48,567 bases of DNA. Source: Prochlorothrix sp035285005 (GTDB taxonomy: Bacteria > Cyanobacteriota > Cyanobacteriia > Prochlorotrichales > Prochlorotrichaceae). The translations under genes and the position numbers were made by a program. Below, one piece after another: positions 8,690 to 17,379 of this stretch. Where the stretch lies: the NCBI GenBank assembly GCA_035285005.1, contig JAYKIB010000073.1, positions 1 through 48,567 on the forward strand, given 5' to 3'. Each line of letters opens with the position of its first letter. Position 1 is the stretch's first letter. A model generated the notes under the pieces. That model saw only the letters and a list, made by a program, of their open reading frames with translations, was not told the origin of the DNA and ran no database searches.

Positions 8690-9328
8690 ATGGCCCGCGA
8701 TCGAGAACCTTGGCAATCCTTTGCCCTCTACCACCTCCTGAAATGGAGTCTTGTGGCCCCCATGCTCAAGCTGTACTTCCGAGGGCGCATCCATGGGGCC
8801 CACCATGTGCCGCACACGGGGCCGATCGTCGTGGTCAGCAACCACGCCAGCGACTTCGACCCCCCCCTGCTGTCCTGTGCCGTGGGGCGACCCGTGGCCT
8901 TTATGGCCAAGGAAGAACTCTTCCGCGTACCCGTGCTCAAGCGCTTTATTTCCCTCTATGGGGCCTATCCGGTGAAGCGGGGTACCTCCGATCGCCATGC
9001 AATCCGATCGGCCCTCGACTCCCTCGATCGGGGCTGGGGTACCGGGGTTTTCCTCCAGGGAACCCGCACCCCCGATGCTCGCATTACCCAGCCAAAACTC
9101 GGCGCAGCTCTAATCGCGGCCAAGGCCCAAGCGCCCCTGGTCCCCGTCTCCCTGTGGGGTACCCAGGCGATCGTTAAAAAAGGGCACTACCTCCCCCGCC
9201 CCGTCCCCATTACCATTCGCATCGGCCCCCCCATTCCGCCTCCCCCCGACGGCGATCGGGCTGCCCTAGAGGCCATTACCCAGGAATGCGCCCTCATGAT
9301 CAACCATCTCCACGACCAAGGACGCTAG
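8690..9328 (+). CDS. 1-acyl-sn-glycerol-3-phosphate acyltransferase (PlsC family)
   Basis: Transfers an acyl chain to lysophosphatidic acid to give phosphatidic acid at the cytoplasmic membrane. The catalytic NHxxxxD motif appears as NHASDFD (residues about 51-57). The substrate-binding motif usually written EGTR is QGTRTPD here, and VPVSLWG is the block IV-like segment. At 212 residues it is a compact but complete family member. The ATG at 8690 is the only good start before the conserved WQSFALYHLLKW; no clear ribosome-binding site precedes it. It is monocistronic and followed by a family A element. The substrate could also be another lysophospholipid. Confidence 0.88.
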   Translation: MARDREPWQSFALYHLLKWSLVAPMLKLYFRGRIHGAHHVPHTGPIVVVSNHASDFDPPLLSCAVGRPVAFMAKEELFRVPVLKRFISLYGAYPVKRGTSDRHAIRSALDSLDRGWGTGVFLQGTRTPDARITQPKLGAALIAAKAQAPLVPVSLWGTQAIVKKGHYLPRPVPITIRIGPPIPPPPDGDRAALEAITQECALMINHLHDQGR

Positions 9329-9356
9329 GGAAACCGGAGTCCTTGCGGGGTCATAA

Positions 9357-9469
9357 GGCACCTCGATCAAAGGCACCTCAATCAATTGTGGCGCGCGGCG
9401 AAGCCGCCCAACCCAACCCTGATTTCGCTGTCGGCACTCCGGTGAAAATTTGAATTAATCGAGGTGTCC
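9357..9469. repeat. Family A element with duplicated left tip
   Basis: Two left ends in tandem (GGCACCTCGATCAAA, then GGCACCTCAATCAATTG) lead into a GCGGC-GAA-GCCGC hairpin and the right end TTAATCGAGGTGTCC. No matching target duplication. Confidence 0.8.
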
Positions 9470-9478
9470 ATTACAGGG

Positions 9479-9522
9479 TCATTGCGGGGGCATTACAGGG
9501 GCATGGCGGGGGCATTACAGAG
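9479..9522. repeat. 22-bp tandem repeat, two units
   Basis: Two 22-bp units share GCGGGGGCATTACAG (about 18 of 22 identical) and lie between two family A sequences. Confidence 0.75.
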
Positions 9523-9561
9523 TCCCTCGATTCATTGGGGTGCGTGGCTCCGCTGTTCCCC
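9521..9561. repeat. Family A fragment overlapping the 3' end of the hydrolase gene
   Basis: CCTCGATTCATTGGGGTGCG followed by a decayed hairpin. The reverse-strand hydrolase gene runs into it and takes its stop codon (9532) from it. Confidence 0.6.
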
Positions 9562-10518
9562 CTGCCCACGGCAATGCAACGAAGTTTCCAGATGTTGTCC
9601 AATAAATTCCCCCAGAATCTGGCGATCTTCTCCCCGGGGGCTGGCCGTAATGTCGTGATCCACCTCGGGAATCAGGGCCAGGGACTTCGGCTCCGGTGCA
9701 GCATGGTAGAGACGTTCGCTCATCTCCGCCGGAACAGTGCGATCGGCGGTGCCATGGACAAATAGGACCGGGATCCGCAGTTGGGGCACCTTAGCCAGGG
9801 TATCAAAGCGCTGCCAGAGCACCCAGGACAGGGGCAAGTAGGTGAATTTCTGGGCGAAATGGGCCATCGCCAACATGGAGGTGAAGGATCCCTCCACCAC
9901 AAGGCCCGCAAAACAGTAGGGCGATCGGGCCGCCATATCCACGGCGATCGCGCCGCCCAGGGAGTGGCCGTACACTAGCATTTGACGCGGATCCACCTGT
10001 CGCTGCTGGACCAGGTACTCCACCACCGCATCCGCATCCGCATAAACCCGATCTTCCCGAGGCGGGGTGGGGGTGCTGTGGCCATAGCCACGATAGTCGA
10101 ACAGCACCACATCCAGCCCCAGCTGGTGGAATCCCGCAACCCGATGGAGGTTGTCCGCCAAGGTGCCCGTGTTGCCATGGAAGAAGAGCACCACGGGTCC
10201 CGGGGCAGTCTGGGGCTGACCCGATCGACTGGGGTGGGGTACCCACCAACCATGGAGGTTCGCAGACTTATCGCGTTCTGTGGTCCTAGGGACTGGAATT
10301 TTCAAGGTTTCATAAGCATAGCCGCGATCTTCGGGTTTTTCCTTCCACTCCCGCTCTGGAAAGAAGATATGCTGGCCTTGGGTTAATCCAATCCAGAGGG
10401 CGAGGGCACCATAGGCACCCGCTACCACTGCCCCTAGGATGAGAAACCAGCCTAGAACAGGGCTGCGCATCCCCAGACGGCTCAGGAAGCTGAGGGTGAA
10501 GTCAATTCGATCGGTCAT
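9532..10518 (-). CDS. Membrane-anchored alpha/beta hydrolase
   Basis: This 328-residue protein starts with one membrane helix (residues about 20-45, VLGWFLILGAVVAGAYGALA), then has an alpha/beta hydrolase domain of the Bem46/YqkD type. The oxyanion segment is VLFFHGNTGT and the nucleophile elbow is GHSLGG. The acid is in HGTADRTVP and the catalytic histidine in EVDHDI, so the triad is intact. The substrate is unknown; the family includes esterases and thioesterases. The last ~12 residues (HCRGQGEQRSHAPQ) are read partly from a family A fragment, so the original C-terminus was probably different. It is divergent from the dus gene at 10668. Confidence 0.87.
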   Translation of the reverse strand: MTDRIDFTLSFLSRLGMRSPVLGWFLILGAVVAGAYGALALWIGLTQGQHIFFPEREWKEKPEDRGYAYETLKIPVPRTTERDKSANLHGWWVPHPSRSGQPQTAPGPVVLFFHGNTGTLADNLHRVAGFHQLGLDVVLFDYRGYGHSTPTPPREDRVYADADAVVEYLVQQRQVDPRQMLVYGHSLGGAIAVDMAARSPYCFAGLVVEGSFTSMLAMAHFAQKFTYLPLSWVLWQRFDTLAKVPQLRIPVLFVHGTADRTVPAEMSERLYHAAPEPKSLALIPEVDHDITASPRGEDRQILGEFIGQHLETSLHCRGQGEQRSHAPQ

Positions 10519-10667
10519 GCTGTGTTGCTACTGTGTCTCTTGTCTCTACTGTAGGGGGGCTGGATGTAGTCGGGATCGCACCGATCGATCGCACCCTAGA
10601 GTCGCCCTAAAATTTTTAAGACGCCTCAACAGGCCAGAACACCGCGACCCCTGAGCCACCCATAACC

Positions 10668-11738
10668 ATGATTTCCCTGCCGCCTACCCTACAACACCAT
10701 CTCCAGACTCCCCTGACGATCGGCCCACTGACCCTTTCCAGTCGGGTTTTTCAGTCCCCCCTCGCCGGAGTCACCGATCGGGTCTTTCGGCGCTTAGTCC
10801 GGCGCTATGCCCCCGAGTCCATGGTGTTCACAGAGATGGTCCAGGCCGCCGGGGTTCACCAGGGCCAACGGGCAACCCACCTGATTATGGATATTCGTCC
10901 CGAAGAAGTGCCGATCGGTGTCCAGTTATTCGACTGTTGCCCCGATTTTATGGCCACCGCCGCCCAGGCCGCGATCGACGCAGGGGCCTGGATCATCGAC
11001 CTGAATATGGGCTGTCCCGTCAATAAAGTTACCCGCAAAGGGGGCGGATCCTCCCTCCTGCGACAGCCGGAGGTGGCCGAGGCGATCGTGGCCCAAGTTG
11101 CCCAGGTGACCCAAGCTGCATCGATCCCGGTCAGTGTCAAAACCCGCATTGGCTGGTCCGATGAAGACATCACCATTCTCGACTTTGCGCGCCGTATGGA
11201 GGCCGCCGGCGCCCAGATGCTCACCATCCACGGTCGCACCCGAAGCCAAGGCTACAACGGACCGGCCCGATGGGAGTGGATCCGCCGCGTCAAAGAAGTT
11301 GTCCAGATTCCTGTCATCGCCAACGGTGATATTACGTCCCTCGACGCCGCACTCCAGTGCTTGGCCGCCACGGGTGCCGATGGGGTTATGTGCGCCCGTG
11401 GCACCCTGGGCTATCCCTTTCTCGTGGGCGAAATTGAGCATTTCCTCAAAACCGGCACTCGCCTCCCGGCCCCCACCTGGACCGATCGCCTACGCTGCGC
11501 CCAGGACCACCTACAGGATCTGGTGGCCTACAAGGGACAACGGGGGCTGTACCAATCCCGTAAACATTTAGCGTGGTATGTGAAGGGATTTGAAGGGGCA
11601 GCGGAGTGGCGACAACAACTCTCCCGCATCGAATCCGTGGAGGAGGGACTCGCACTATTGGAGGCGGCGATCGCCCAAAATCCCGATCGCCAAGATTCTC
11701 CCCGCTCCCCAGACCCCATCCCCTGCACCTCCCTGTAA
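10668..11738 (+). CDS. dus: tRNA-dihydrouridine synthase
   Basis: FMN-dependent reduction of uridines in tRNA D-loops. The 356-residue protein has the Dus TIM barrel: PLAGVTDRVFRRLVR at the N-terminus, the catalytic Cys116 in NMGCPVNKVTRKGGGS, HGRTRSQGYNG, and IANGDI with CARGTLGYPF near the FMN phosphate site. It most resembles the DusB-like group common in cyanobacteria; the exact tRNA position cannot be told from sequence. It starts at ATG 10668, after a 149-bp divergent gap from the hydrolase. The C-terminal tail after about residue 330 is low in complexity. No downstream partner: the next CDS is 251 bp away. Confidence 0.95.
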   Translation: MISLPPTLQHHLQTPLTIGPLTLSSRVFQSPLAGVTDRVFRRLVRRYAPESMVFTEMVQAAGVHQGQRATHLIMDIRPEEVPIGVQLFDCCPDFMATAAQAAIDAGAWIIDLNMGCPVNKVTRKGGGSSLLRQPEVAEAIVAQVAQVTQAASIPVSVKTRIGWSDEDITILDFARRMEAAGAQMLTIHGRTRSQGYNGPARWEWIRRVKEVVQIPVIANGDITSLDAALQCLAATGADGVMCARGTLGYPFLVGEIEHFLKTGTRLPAPTWTDRLRCAQDHLQDLVAYKGQRGLYQSRKHLAWYVKGFEGAAEWRQQLSRIESVEEGLALLEAAIAQNPDRQDSPRSPDPIPCTSL

Positions 11739-11960
11739 GTCCCAGCCCAAGGGATCCCGCGAACCCGAGCGATTGTCCCGTCCCGTTTCCGATCGTCGTC
11801 GGATCCCCAGGTCAAGAAATTGTCCGAAAATCCTGAAGTATAGGGTGATACAACGTTTTAGATCGCCTTAGATAAAGCTGTATGAATCTCTATGTATCGA
11901 CTTATTGCTACACCCCCCACAGCCGTTGAGATCCGGTATGGTAGTAGCTGACTCCCTGGA

Positions 11961-11978
11961 ATCTTAAGAGAATCTAAA
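11961..11978 (+). promoter_or_regulatory. Motif ATCTTAAGAGAATCTAAA before the 73-residue protein gene
   Basis: The same 18 bp, with one change, occurs before the DUF1815 gene at 34608-34625. Read on the other strand it resembles the HLR1 element bound by RpaB (TTTACATTCTCTTAAG against KTTACAWWNNKTTACA), but only one half fits well. It lies 11 nt before the start codon. Regulatory function is inference. Confidence 0.4.
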
Positions 11979-11989
11979 CCCTTAGTGCC

Positions 11990-12211
11990 ATGACACCCTC
12001 ACTTCTGCGCCAAGTTTGGTCTCAGGTTGAGGAAACCCAGACCAACATGCTTCTGCAATTGGACGATCCCAGTTTGGCTTGTCTCATTTTGAACCAGATG
12101 CAGCGCCACCAAATTTTAAACTCTGCGGAAGCGGACCAAGTGATGAAATACATCACCTCCAAGCTCTCGCTCATTCGCGATTTAGCCCTATCGCGCTCCG
12201 TTAGTTACTAA
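11990..12211 (+). CDS. Small conserved-looking cyanobacterial protein, function unknown
   Basis: A 73-residue soluble, mostly helical protein (MTPSLLRQVWSQVEETQTNM to the end SRSVSY). I do not recognise a named family, but composition and length are typical of small cyanobacterial housekeeping proteins. The reading frame is clean, with leucine- and glutamine-rich helices, no membrane segment and no cysteine cluster. The ATG at 11990 is preceded by an A-rich segment with a motif shared with the DUF1815 gene, which suggests common regulation. A stem-loop follows the stop codon. Confidence 0.75.
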   Translation: MTPSLLRQVWSQVEETQTNMLLQLDDPSLACLILNQMQRHQILNSAEADQVMKYITSKLSLIRDLALSRSVSY

Positions 12212-12216
12212 GACGC

Positions 12217-12244
12217 AGGTCAGCGGTTCATCCGCAGTTGACCT
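12217..12244 (+). terminator. Stem-loop after the 73-residue protein gene
   Basis: AGGTCA-GCGG pairs with CCGC-(AGT)-TGACCT around a 5-nt loop, 5 bp after the stop codon. There is no T-tract, so it may stabilise the mRNA end rather than terminate on its own. From here to 12471 I see no gene, only GGCCGT-rich sequence. Confidence 0.45.
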
Positions 12245-12471
12245 AACGTGCGGCTAATACACAGTACGGTTGATATGCGGTCATCTGAAGGCGCTGTGAA
12301 TACACCCTCAAGGGGCCGTGGCTGGGCCGTTAGCATGCGGGCGAGTTTCTGAAGGCACCACTAGAATGTCCTGAGCGGGCCGTGAGTGCACGTTTAGAGT
12401 GCCGTTAGAGCACTATTCATCAATCCCGATCGGCAAAAGCCCGTTCCCCCCCTGAACCCCAATCCCCTACA

Positions 12472-12570
12472 GGGCACCTCGATTTATTCAAATTTCGACC
12501 GTAGTGCTCACGGCAGAATCAGGGTTGTGGCAGGCGGCTTCGCCGCCTGCCACAATTAATCGAGGTGCCC
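12472..12570. mobile_element. Family A element with TACA target duplication
   Basis: 99 bp flanked by TACA at 12468-12471 and 12571-12574. The perfect hairpin GTGGCAGGCGGC-TTC-GCCGCCTGCCAC is next to the right end; the spacer is the 'CGACCGTAGTGCTCACGGCAG' type. Confidence 0.95.
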
Positions 12571-12654
12571 TACACAGCTTCGATCGCCCTGCTCTCCCGG
12601 ACCAGGTGCGCTTCCCCCAGATCCTGGCCCATCCCAAGTCCCCGTTACAAGCTA

Positions 12655-12749
12655 GGACACCTCGAAAAATCCCGATTTTTGGGAGTTGGCCCACATCAGA
12701 ATCCAGGGGTGGGCGGCTATGCCGCCCACCCCAATTCATTGGGTGACCC
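12655..12749. repeat. Family A element
   Basis: Starts GGACACCTCGAAAAAT and ends GGGTGACCC, with a perfect hairpin GGGGTGGGCGGC-TAT-GCCGCCCACCCC. The right inverted end is diverged and no target duplication is visible. Confidence 0.88.
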
Positions 12750-12843
12750 ACTTCCGTTCTAGAAGAGTTGTGTATCCTAGAATTCAAGCCTGAGCAGAAG
12801 TCCTACAAATGCTGCGGGCGTTGTCGGTAGGAGGTCAGGACTC

Positions 12844-15800
12844 GTGCTACTCCAGTATTTACGCAAGAAACGGCAGCACTCCTACTGGCTGGGCCTTCTC
12901 CTGCTCCTTTTTACCGCAGGCACAGGCTTGATTGTGGACTGGTTTGGGGCATATGGATCGCGCCAGACCCAAGCGAGTAAAAAACACGACTCACTCTGGA
13001 ATGCCATCCAGCTAGAGGTCACAGCCCTGGAAATGCAGCGCAAGTTAGGGGCGGCCCAAGCAGCTTTGGCCCAGCAACTCCTGGCGGAGAATCCGGCCCT
13101 GGCCGATCAGCTCCTGTCCTTTGACCTAAATCGGCTGGAGGATGGAGCCCCTCCCACGCCCCAGGACATTCAACAGCACTACGCAGACCTATGGATTCAG
13201 GTGGGTCGGTTTGAGCGCAATGTGTTGGCAGAGGAACCCCCACGGAGCCGAGACACCGCAACCGGCGGAACACCAGCGCTAGAACCGAGCCAGTGGGCAC
13301 AGGAGGCACAGGAGCAAACGAGACCCACAGACGAAACCCTTAGACAACAGAGACAGGAAAAAGAAGCGGAGGAACAGCAGGCGATCGCCCGGACCCAACA
13401 AATGCAGTTGCAGGTGACGATCGATCAGGTTAAAGATACCCTGCGACAAATTGAACCCCTGATTGATTCCCTCGATCGCCCCACCACCACCGTTCAGATC
13501 TTCGCCATCTACAACACGGTCTCCACCCTGCTCAGCACTCGCATGGCGGACATTAAGTTGCTCAGTAACGCACTGAAAGAGCAATATGAGGCCGAGCAAC
13601 TGATCCAGGACCGGAACGAGGCCCAATCCTGGCGTATTTTTGTGGTGATGACCCTGCTGACCATGGGTCTGCTCTCCCTTTATGTTTACGTGTTGCTGGT
13701 TTTGCTCGATCGGGCCGAGCGCGTCGCCGCCGAGAAGACCAGTTTTGTCCACCTGGTCAGCCACGAAGTACGGACCCCCATGAACTCCATGATTGGGGCC
13801 GCAGAGCTGTTGATGGAGACTCCCCTCACGGCCCAGCAGCAGGATCTGTCGCGCATGATTCGGGCCAGTGGCAATGCTCTCCTCGCCATTATCAACGACC
13901 TGCTCGATCTCTCTAAATTAGAAAGCCAAAAGCTGGAGCTAGAGGCCCAGGCCATTAATCTCGGCCACTGTCTGGATGCGGCCTTCGATGTGATCGCCGC
14001 CAACATGGGTCACAAATCCCTAGAGCTGACCTACACGATCGATCCAGCAGTGCCCTCGGAATTGCTAGGGGACTTCTCCCGGTTGCGTCAAGTCCTGCTG
14101 AACCTGTTGAACAACGCCATCAAGTTCACGGACACGGGACAGGTCATCGTCGCGGTGCGGATCCGTCGCTGTATGCCGCCGTCAGTGACCTCCTCCCTGG
14201 CCCACTGCCCCTCCTCCCTCACCCAGACCCTCGGCAGTGCCAACACCACCCACACCGCCCCCCTCGCCAGGACGGTGTATGAGGTGGAATTTATGATCCG
14301 CGATACGGGAATTGGCATTGAGCCGGACAAAATACACCGGCTCTTCCAACCCTTTAGCCAAGCCGATGCCTCCACCAGTCGGCGTTTTGGCGGCACGGGG
14401 CTAGGGCTAGCCATTACCAAGCGGTTATGCGAACTCATGGGGGGGACCATCTGGGTCGAAAGTCGGGGAAAAGTGGCCGGATGGCCACCCAAGGATTGGG
14501 AACCCACACCGTTCCCCGTCGCAGATTCCACTGCCCCGGCTCCGACCTCCGATCGCCCACCAACGCCCGCCGATGCTTCCCCTTCTACCCAGGATGCAAT
14601 GCCCCAGGGCGGCACCGGGGCCACCTTCTACTTCACCGTCACCCTGCCGGTCGCCGTCCAGTCTGCGCAGCCGTCCGCTCCCCCCTTAGACCTCACCGCC
14701 GAAGCGGTGCCCTTTGGCTCAGCACTCCGGGCGAGTCTCACCAGTACCCTGACCCCTGAACTCCGTCACGGTCCCCAGCGGGGCCTCCTCCTCAGCCAGA
14801 GCTCCACCCTGGCTCCTTTCCTGGCTACCCAGCTCCATTTCCACCCCGCCGATCCCCAACCCCAAATCCACACAGTCACCACCCTGGACGAGTTGGCACA
14901 ACAGCTCCAGCGACCCTACCGTTTCAGCGGTGTGTTTGTTGATGGTCGTGTTCTTGATTTGGCTCCCCATGGACCCGACTGCCAGGCCCTTAAGGCCCTG
15001 TGGGACAGGATCGAACCACCCTCGATCGGTCCGCTGTTGCCCCTGATTTGGTTAAAGTTTGGGGCCCAACGCTTTCCCGATCCCCAGGATTGGCCCATGC
15101 CCACTGCCGTTCTGTCGCAGCCCCTTCGGCAGTCACAACTGTGGGCGACGTTTGAGCATCTGTATACGATGAAACCCCTGGGACCAACCTCACCCCTCCC
15201 TAGTCCCAATATCCCCAGATCCGCTCCCGATGCCCCAGATCCCAGCCCTACGACTCCTAACACCACGGCCTCAGCGTTCCAGGAACGAGTCCCAGGAGAC
15301 ATAGGATCTACCCCAGCCCCCTACGACCCCACGGCCACAGCTCCCGGTCCCCTCACGCCTCCAGCCACGGCGCTCCCATCCGATGTTCTCCCGAATCCTG
15401 CCCCCCAGACACCGGAGACCCCACCGCCGCCCACCGATCGATCGGTGAGCCCTGCCTTGCGCATTCTGCTGGTGGAGGATGTCCCCACCAACCAAAAAAT
15501 TGCATTACGTTTTCTGTCAACCCTGGGCTATGAGGCGGATGTGGCTAACAATGGCAAAGAGGCGCTCACGGCCCTCGAGGCGCAAGTCTATGACGTGATC
15601 TTCATGGATTTACAAATGCCTGAAATGGATGGTTTGGAGGCAACCGACGCTATTCGCCAGCGCTGTGGCAATCCCGATCGGCCCTGGATTATAGCCATGA
15701 CCGCCCATGCCTCCAACGAGGCCCGCCAGGAGTGCGACAAGGCGGGCATGAATGAATTTCTGACGAAGCCCCTCCGTAAGCCCCTCTTGCGCCAGACGAT

Positions 15801-16002
15801 CGATCGCTATCTGACCCAATTTCGGCCGGATTTGCTGCCCCAGGAGCTGCCCCAGGATGTGACCCAGTCGGGGGCAGCCCAAGCCACCCCCCCAGCCGCC
15901 CACGGATCGGCCCAGGGCACAGCCGCGACGGGAGGAGTTAATACGTCCAGCGTGGCTCTCCCGCCATCCCCGGATCGGTCCTATTCCCCCACGGGTCGAT
16001 GA
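12844..16002 (+). CDS. Membrane-bound hybrid sensor histidine kinase with C-terminal receiver
   Basis: This 1052-residue protein has a membrane helix at residues 14-35, a ~220-residue helical periplasmic sensor with coiled-coil character (about 150-190), and a second helix at about 260-283. The kinase core follows at once, with no clear HAMP domain. His307 (SHEVRTP) is the phosphorylated residue. The ATPase shows NLLNNAIKF, DTGIGI, FQPFSQAD and GGTGLGLAI. Residues ~620-780 look like a degenerate receiver. After a proline-rich linker (~780-865) comes an intact receiver (LLVEDVPTNQ, acceptor Asp922 in FMDLQMPEMDG, Lys in TKPL). The GTG start at 12844 has AGGAGG 9 nt upstream. The signal sensed is unknown, and no partner regulator is adjacent. 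Confidence 0.93.
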   Translation: MLLQYLRKKRQHSYWLGLLLLLFTAGTGLIVDWFGAYGSRQTQASKKHDSLWNAIQLEVTALEMQRKLGAAQAALAQQLLAENPALADQLLSFDLNRLEDGAPPTPQDIQQHYADLWIQVGRFERNVLAEEPPRSRDTATGGTPALEPSQWAQEAQEQTRPTDETLRQQRQEKEAEEQQAIARTQQMQLQVTIDQVKDTLRQIEPLIDSLDRPTTTVQIFAIYNTVSTLLSTRMADIKLLSNALKEQYEAEQLIQDRNEAQSWRIFVVMTLLTMGLLSLYVYVLLVLLDRAERVAAEKTSFVHLVSHEVRTPMNSMIGAAELLMETPLTAQQQDLSRMIRASGNALLAIINDLLDLSKLESQKLELEAQAINLGHCLDAAFDVIAANMGHKSLELTYTIDPAVPSELLGDFSRLRQVLLNLLNNAIKFTDTGQVIVAVRIRRCMPPSVTSSLAHCPSSLTQTLGSANTTHTAPLARTVYEVEFMIRDTGIGIEPDKIHRLFQPFSQADASTSRRFGGTGLGLAITKRLCELMGGTIWVESRGKVAGWPPKDWEPTPFPVADSTAPAPTSDRPPTPADASPSTQDAMPQGGTGATFYFTVTLPVAVQSAQPSAPPLDLTAEAVPFGSALRASLTSTLTPELRHGPQRGLLLSQSSTLAPFLATQLHFHPADPQPQIHTVTTLDELAQQLQRPYRFSGVFVDGRVLDLAPHGPDCQALKALWDRIEPPSIGPLLPLIWLKFGAQRFPDPQDWPMPTAVLSQPLRQSQLWATFEHLYTMKPLGPTSPLPSPNIPRSAPDAPDPSPTTPNTTASAFQERVPGDIGSTPAPYDPTATAPGPLTPPATALPSDVLPNPAPQTPETPPPPTDRSVSPALRILLVEDVPTNQKIALRFLSTLGYEADVANNGKEALTALEAQVYDVIFMDLQMPEMDGLEATDAIRQRCGNPDRPWIIAMTAHASNEARQECDKAGMNEFLTKPLRKPLLRQTIDRYLTQFRPDLLPQELPQDVTQSGAAQATPPAAHGSAQGTAATGGVNTSSVALPPSPDRSYSPTGR

Positions 16003-16084
16003 AGTGAGGCCAATGCAGTCAAGCCCGGACAGGGCAACGCAATCAACCGTGACAGGCGTGAGTTGATGACACGCCCTAACCGCC

Positions 16085-17374
16085 ATGAACCACACCTCCG
16101 TGCCCTCCCCCCTAGGTCGCCTTGATCACCCCGATCGCGCTAATCGCCCCAGGCGCACGCATCACCGCAATCGTACCGATCGCCCTGGTCCCGATCGCGC
16201 CACCCCCCACACCGCCGAGCCGATTTTAGTCAAACTGGCAAAACGCGGCAATTCCAACGCGATCGCCAGCCTCATTCGCCAAGCCCTGCCCCATCTCACC
16301 CACGTCACGGTTTCCCAACGGCGGGACCACCTCCACATTCACCTTGAGGGCATCCACCTCCCCGATCGCGATCGGGTCATTCCGGTCATTCAGCACGGGT
16401 TGAGCCAACTTCGCCTCACCGCCATCCGCCGCCTCACCATCCAAGCCCAACAAAGCCTCAATACTGCGGCAGCATGGGAAGAATCCGTACCGCTCCGCCC
16501 GGATCATACCGGTCTGGGGCCGTCTAATTTTGGCGCGTTTTCTGCCCCCAGCCCTCCCGCCGCTGTCTCTTCCCCCTTCAGGCTGCCCGAGCTTCCCCTG
16601 GGCCCCACCGCCCAAACTCCACCCGATCGTCCCGGGACTCACGCCCCGCGCCAGGATTTCCGCCCATTCCCCAAGCCGGAGGACTTCAACCTTGAGGCTG
16701 TCCTCGATTGGGCCGATCTAGACGCTACCGCACCATCCGACTTCGATCTGTCCGATCTCACCCTACCCCTCCCCGACCAACCCGCTCCCCAGCCCCAAGC
16801 CCCCCCACCATCCTCCTTCGACCCCGCAGCGATCGATCCACTTCCCCCGGACCTGCCCCCCCCGGAGCGGCTCACCCACCCTGTTCCCCCAGATCCCCAG
16901 TCCCCTGCCCGATCGGGATCTCCACATCCGGCCCCCCTGGACCCGCCCCCCCCTGGACCCCAACCCAAGGATCTGCCGGAGGAGCCACCCGAGGACCCAT
17001 GGGAGACCGACCGGATCTCCCCAGAACCTCCGCCCCTCTCCGCCGAATATCTTCTCGATCGCAACCCCCATGGCCATGTCCAGATGGCCCCCAACGCCAG
17101 CACTTCCCAGCAATCGCGACGGTTTTCTCAATCCAGTGGAAGCGATCGATCGAGCGCCCGTCCGACCGTGGCAACAATGGTGGAAGAGGGCGTTGATGTG
17201 GATGAGTTTGTCCGTAACCTCTTCTCGTACTACGGCAAGGAGATCTTTGTCATTTTCTGCCTTCTCTTTATTCCCTTTCTAGGCATCCTGCTGATGTGGT
17301 CCATGACAGATTGGCCCAAGCCAGTGAAGTGGTGGATTACGGGGATTCGGGGCGTGATCTGGCTGGGAAGTTGA
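16085..17374 (+). CDS. Unknown proline-rich protein with a C-terminal membrane segment
   Basis: I do not recognise the family. The 429-residue protein has a basic N-terminus, then a ~90-residue folded region (LVKLAKRGNSNAIASLIRQA to RRLTIQAQ) like a small alpha-beta domain seen at the N-terminus of other cyanobacterial proteins. A ~230-residue proline/aspartate-rich linker follows. Near the C-terminus is a membrane helix (about 385-410, IFVIFCLLFIPFLGILLMW), with only ~20 residues after it. Many PDR/DRP runs in the first 50 residues and the linker come from GATCG-rich, HIP1-like DNA. The ATG at 16085 is the only Met before the folded domain. It is convergent with hrcA, with 5 bp between the stops. 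Confidence 0.75.
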   Translation: MNHTSVPSPLGRLDHPDRANRPRRTHHRNRTDRPGPDRATPHTAEPILVKLAKRGNSNAIASLIRQALPHLTHVTVSQRRDHLHIHLEGIHLPDRDRVIPVIQHGLSQLRLTAIRRLTIQAQQSLNTAAAWEESVPLRPDHTGLGPSNFGAFSAPSPPAAVSSPFRLPELPLGPTAQTPPDRPGTHAPRQDFRPFPKPEDFNLEAVLDWADLDATAPSDFDLSDLTLPLPDQPAPQPQAPPPSSFDPAAIDPLPPDLPPPERLTHPVPPDPQSPARSGSPHPAPLDPPPPGPQPKDLPEEPPEDPWETDRISPEPPPLSAEYLLDRNPHGHVQMAPNASTSQQSRRFSQSSGSDRSSARPTVATMVEEGVDVDEFVRNLFSYYGKEIFVIFCLLFIPFLGILLMWSMTDWPKPVKWWITGIRGVIWLGS

Positions 17375-17379
17375 GAGAT

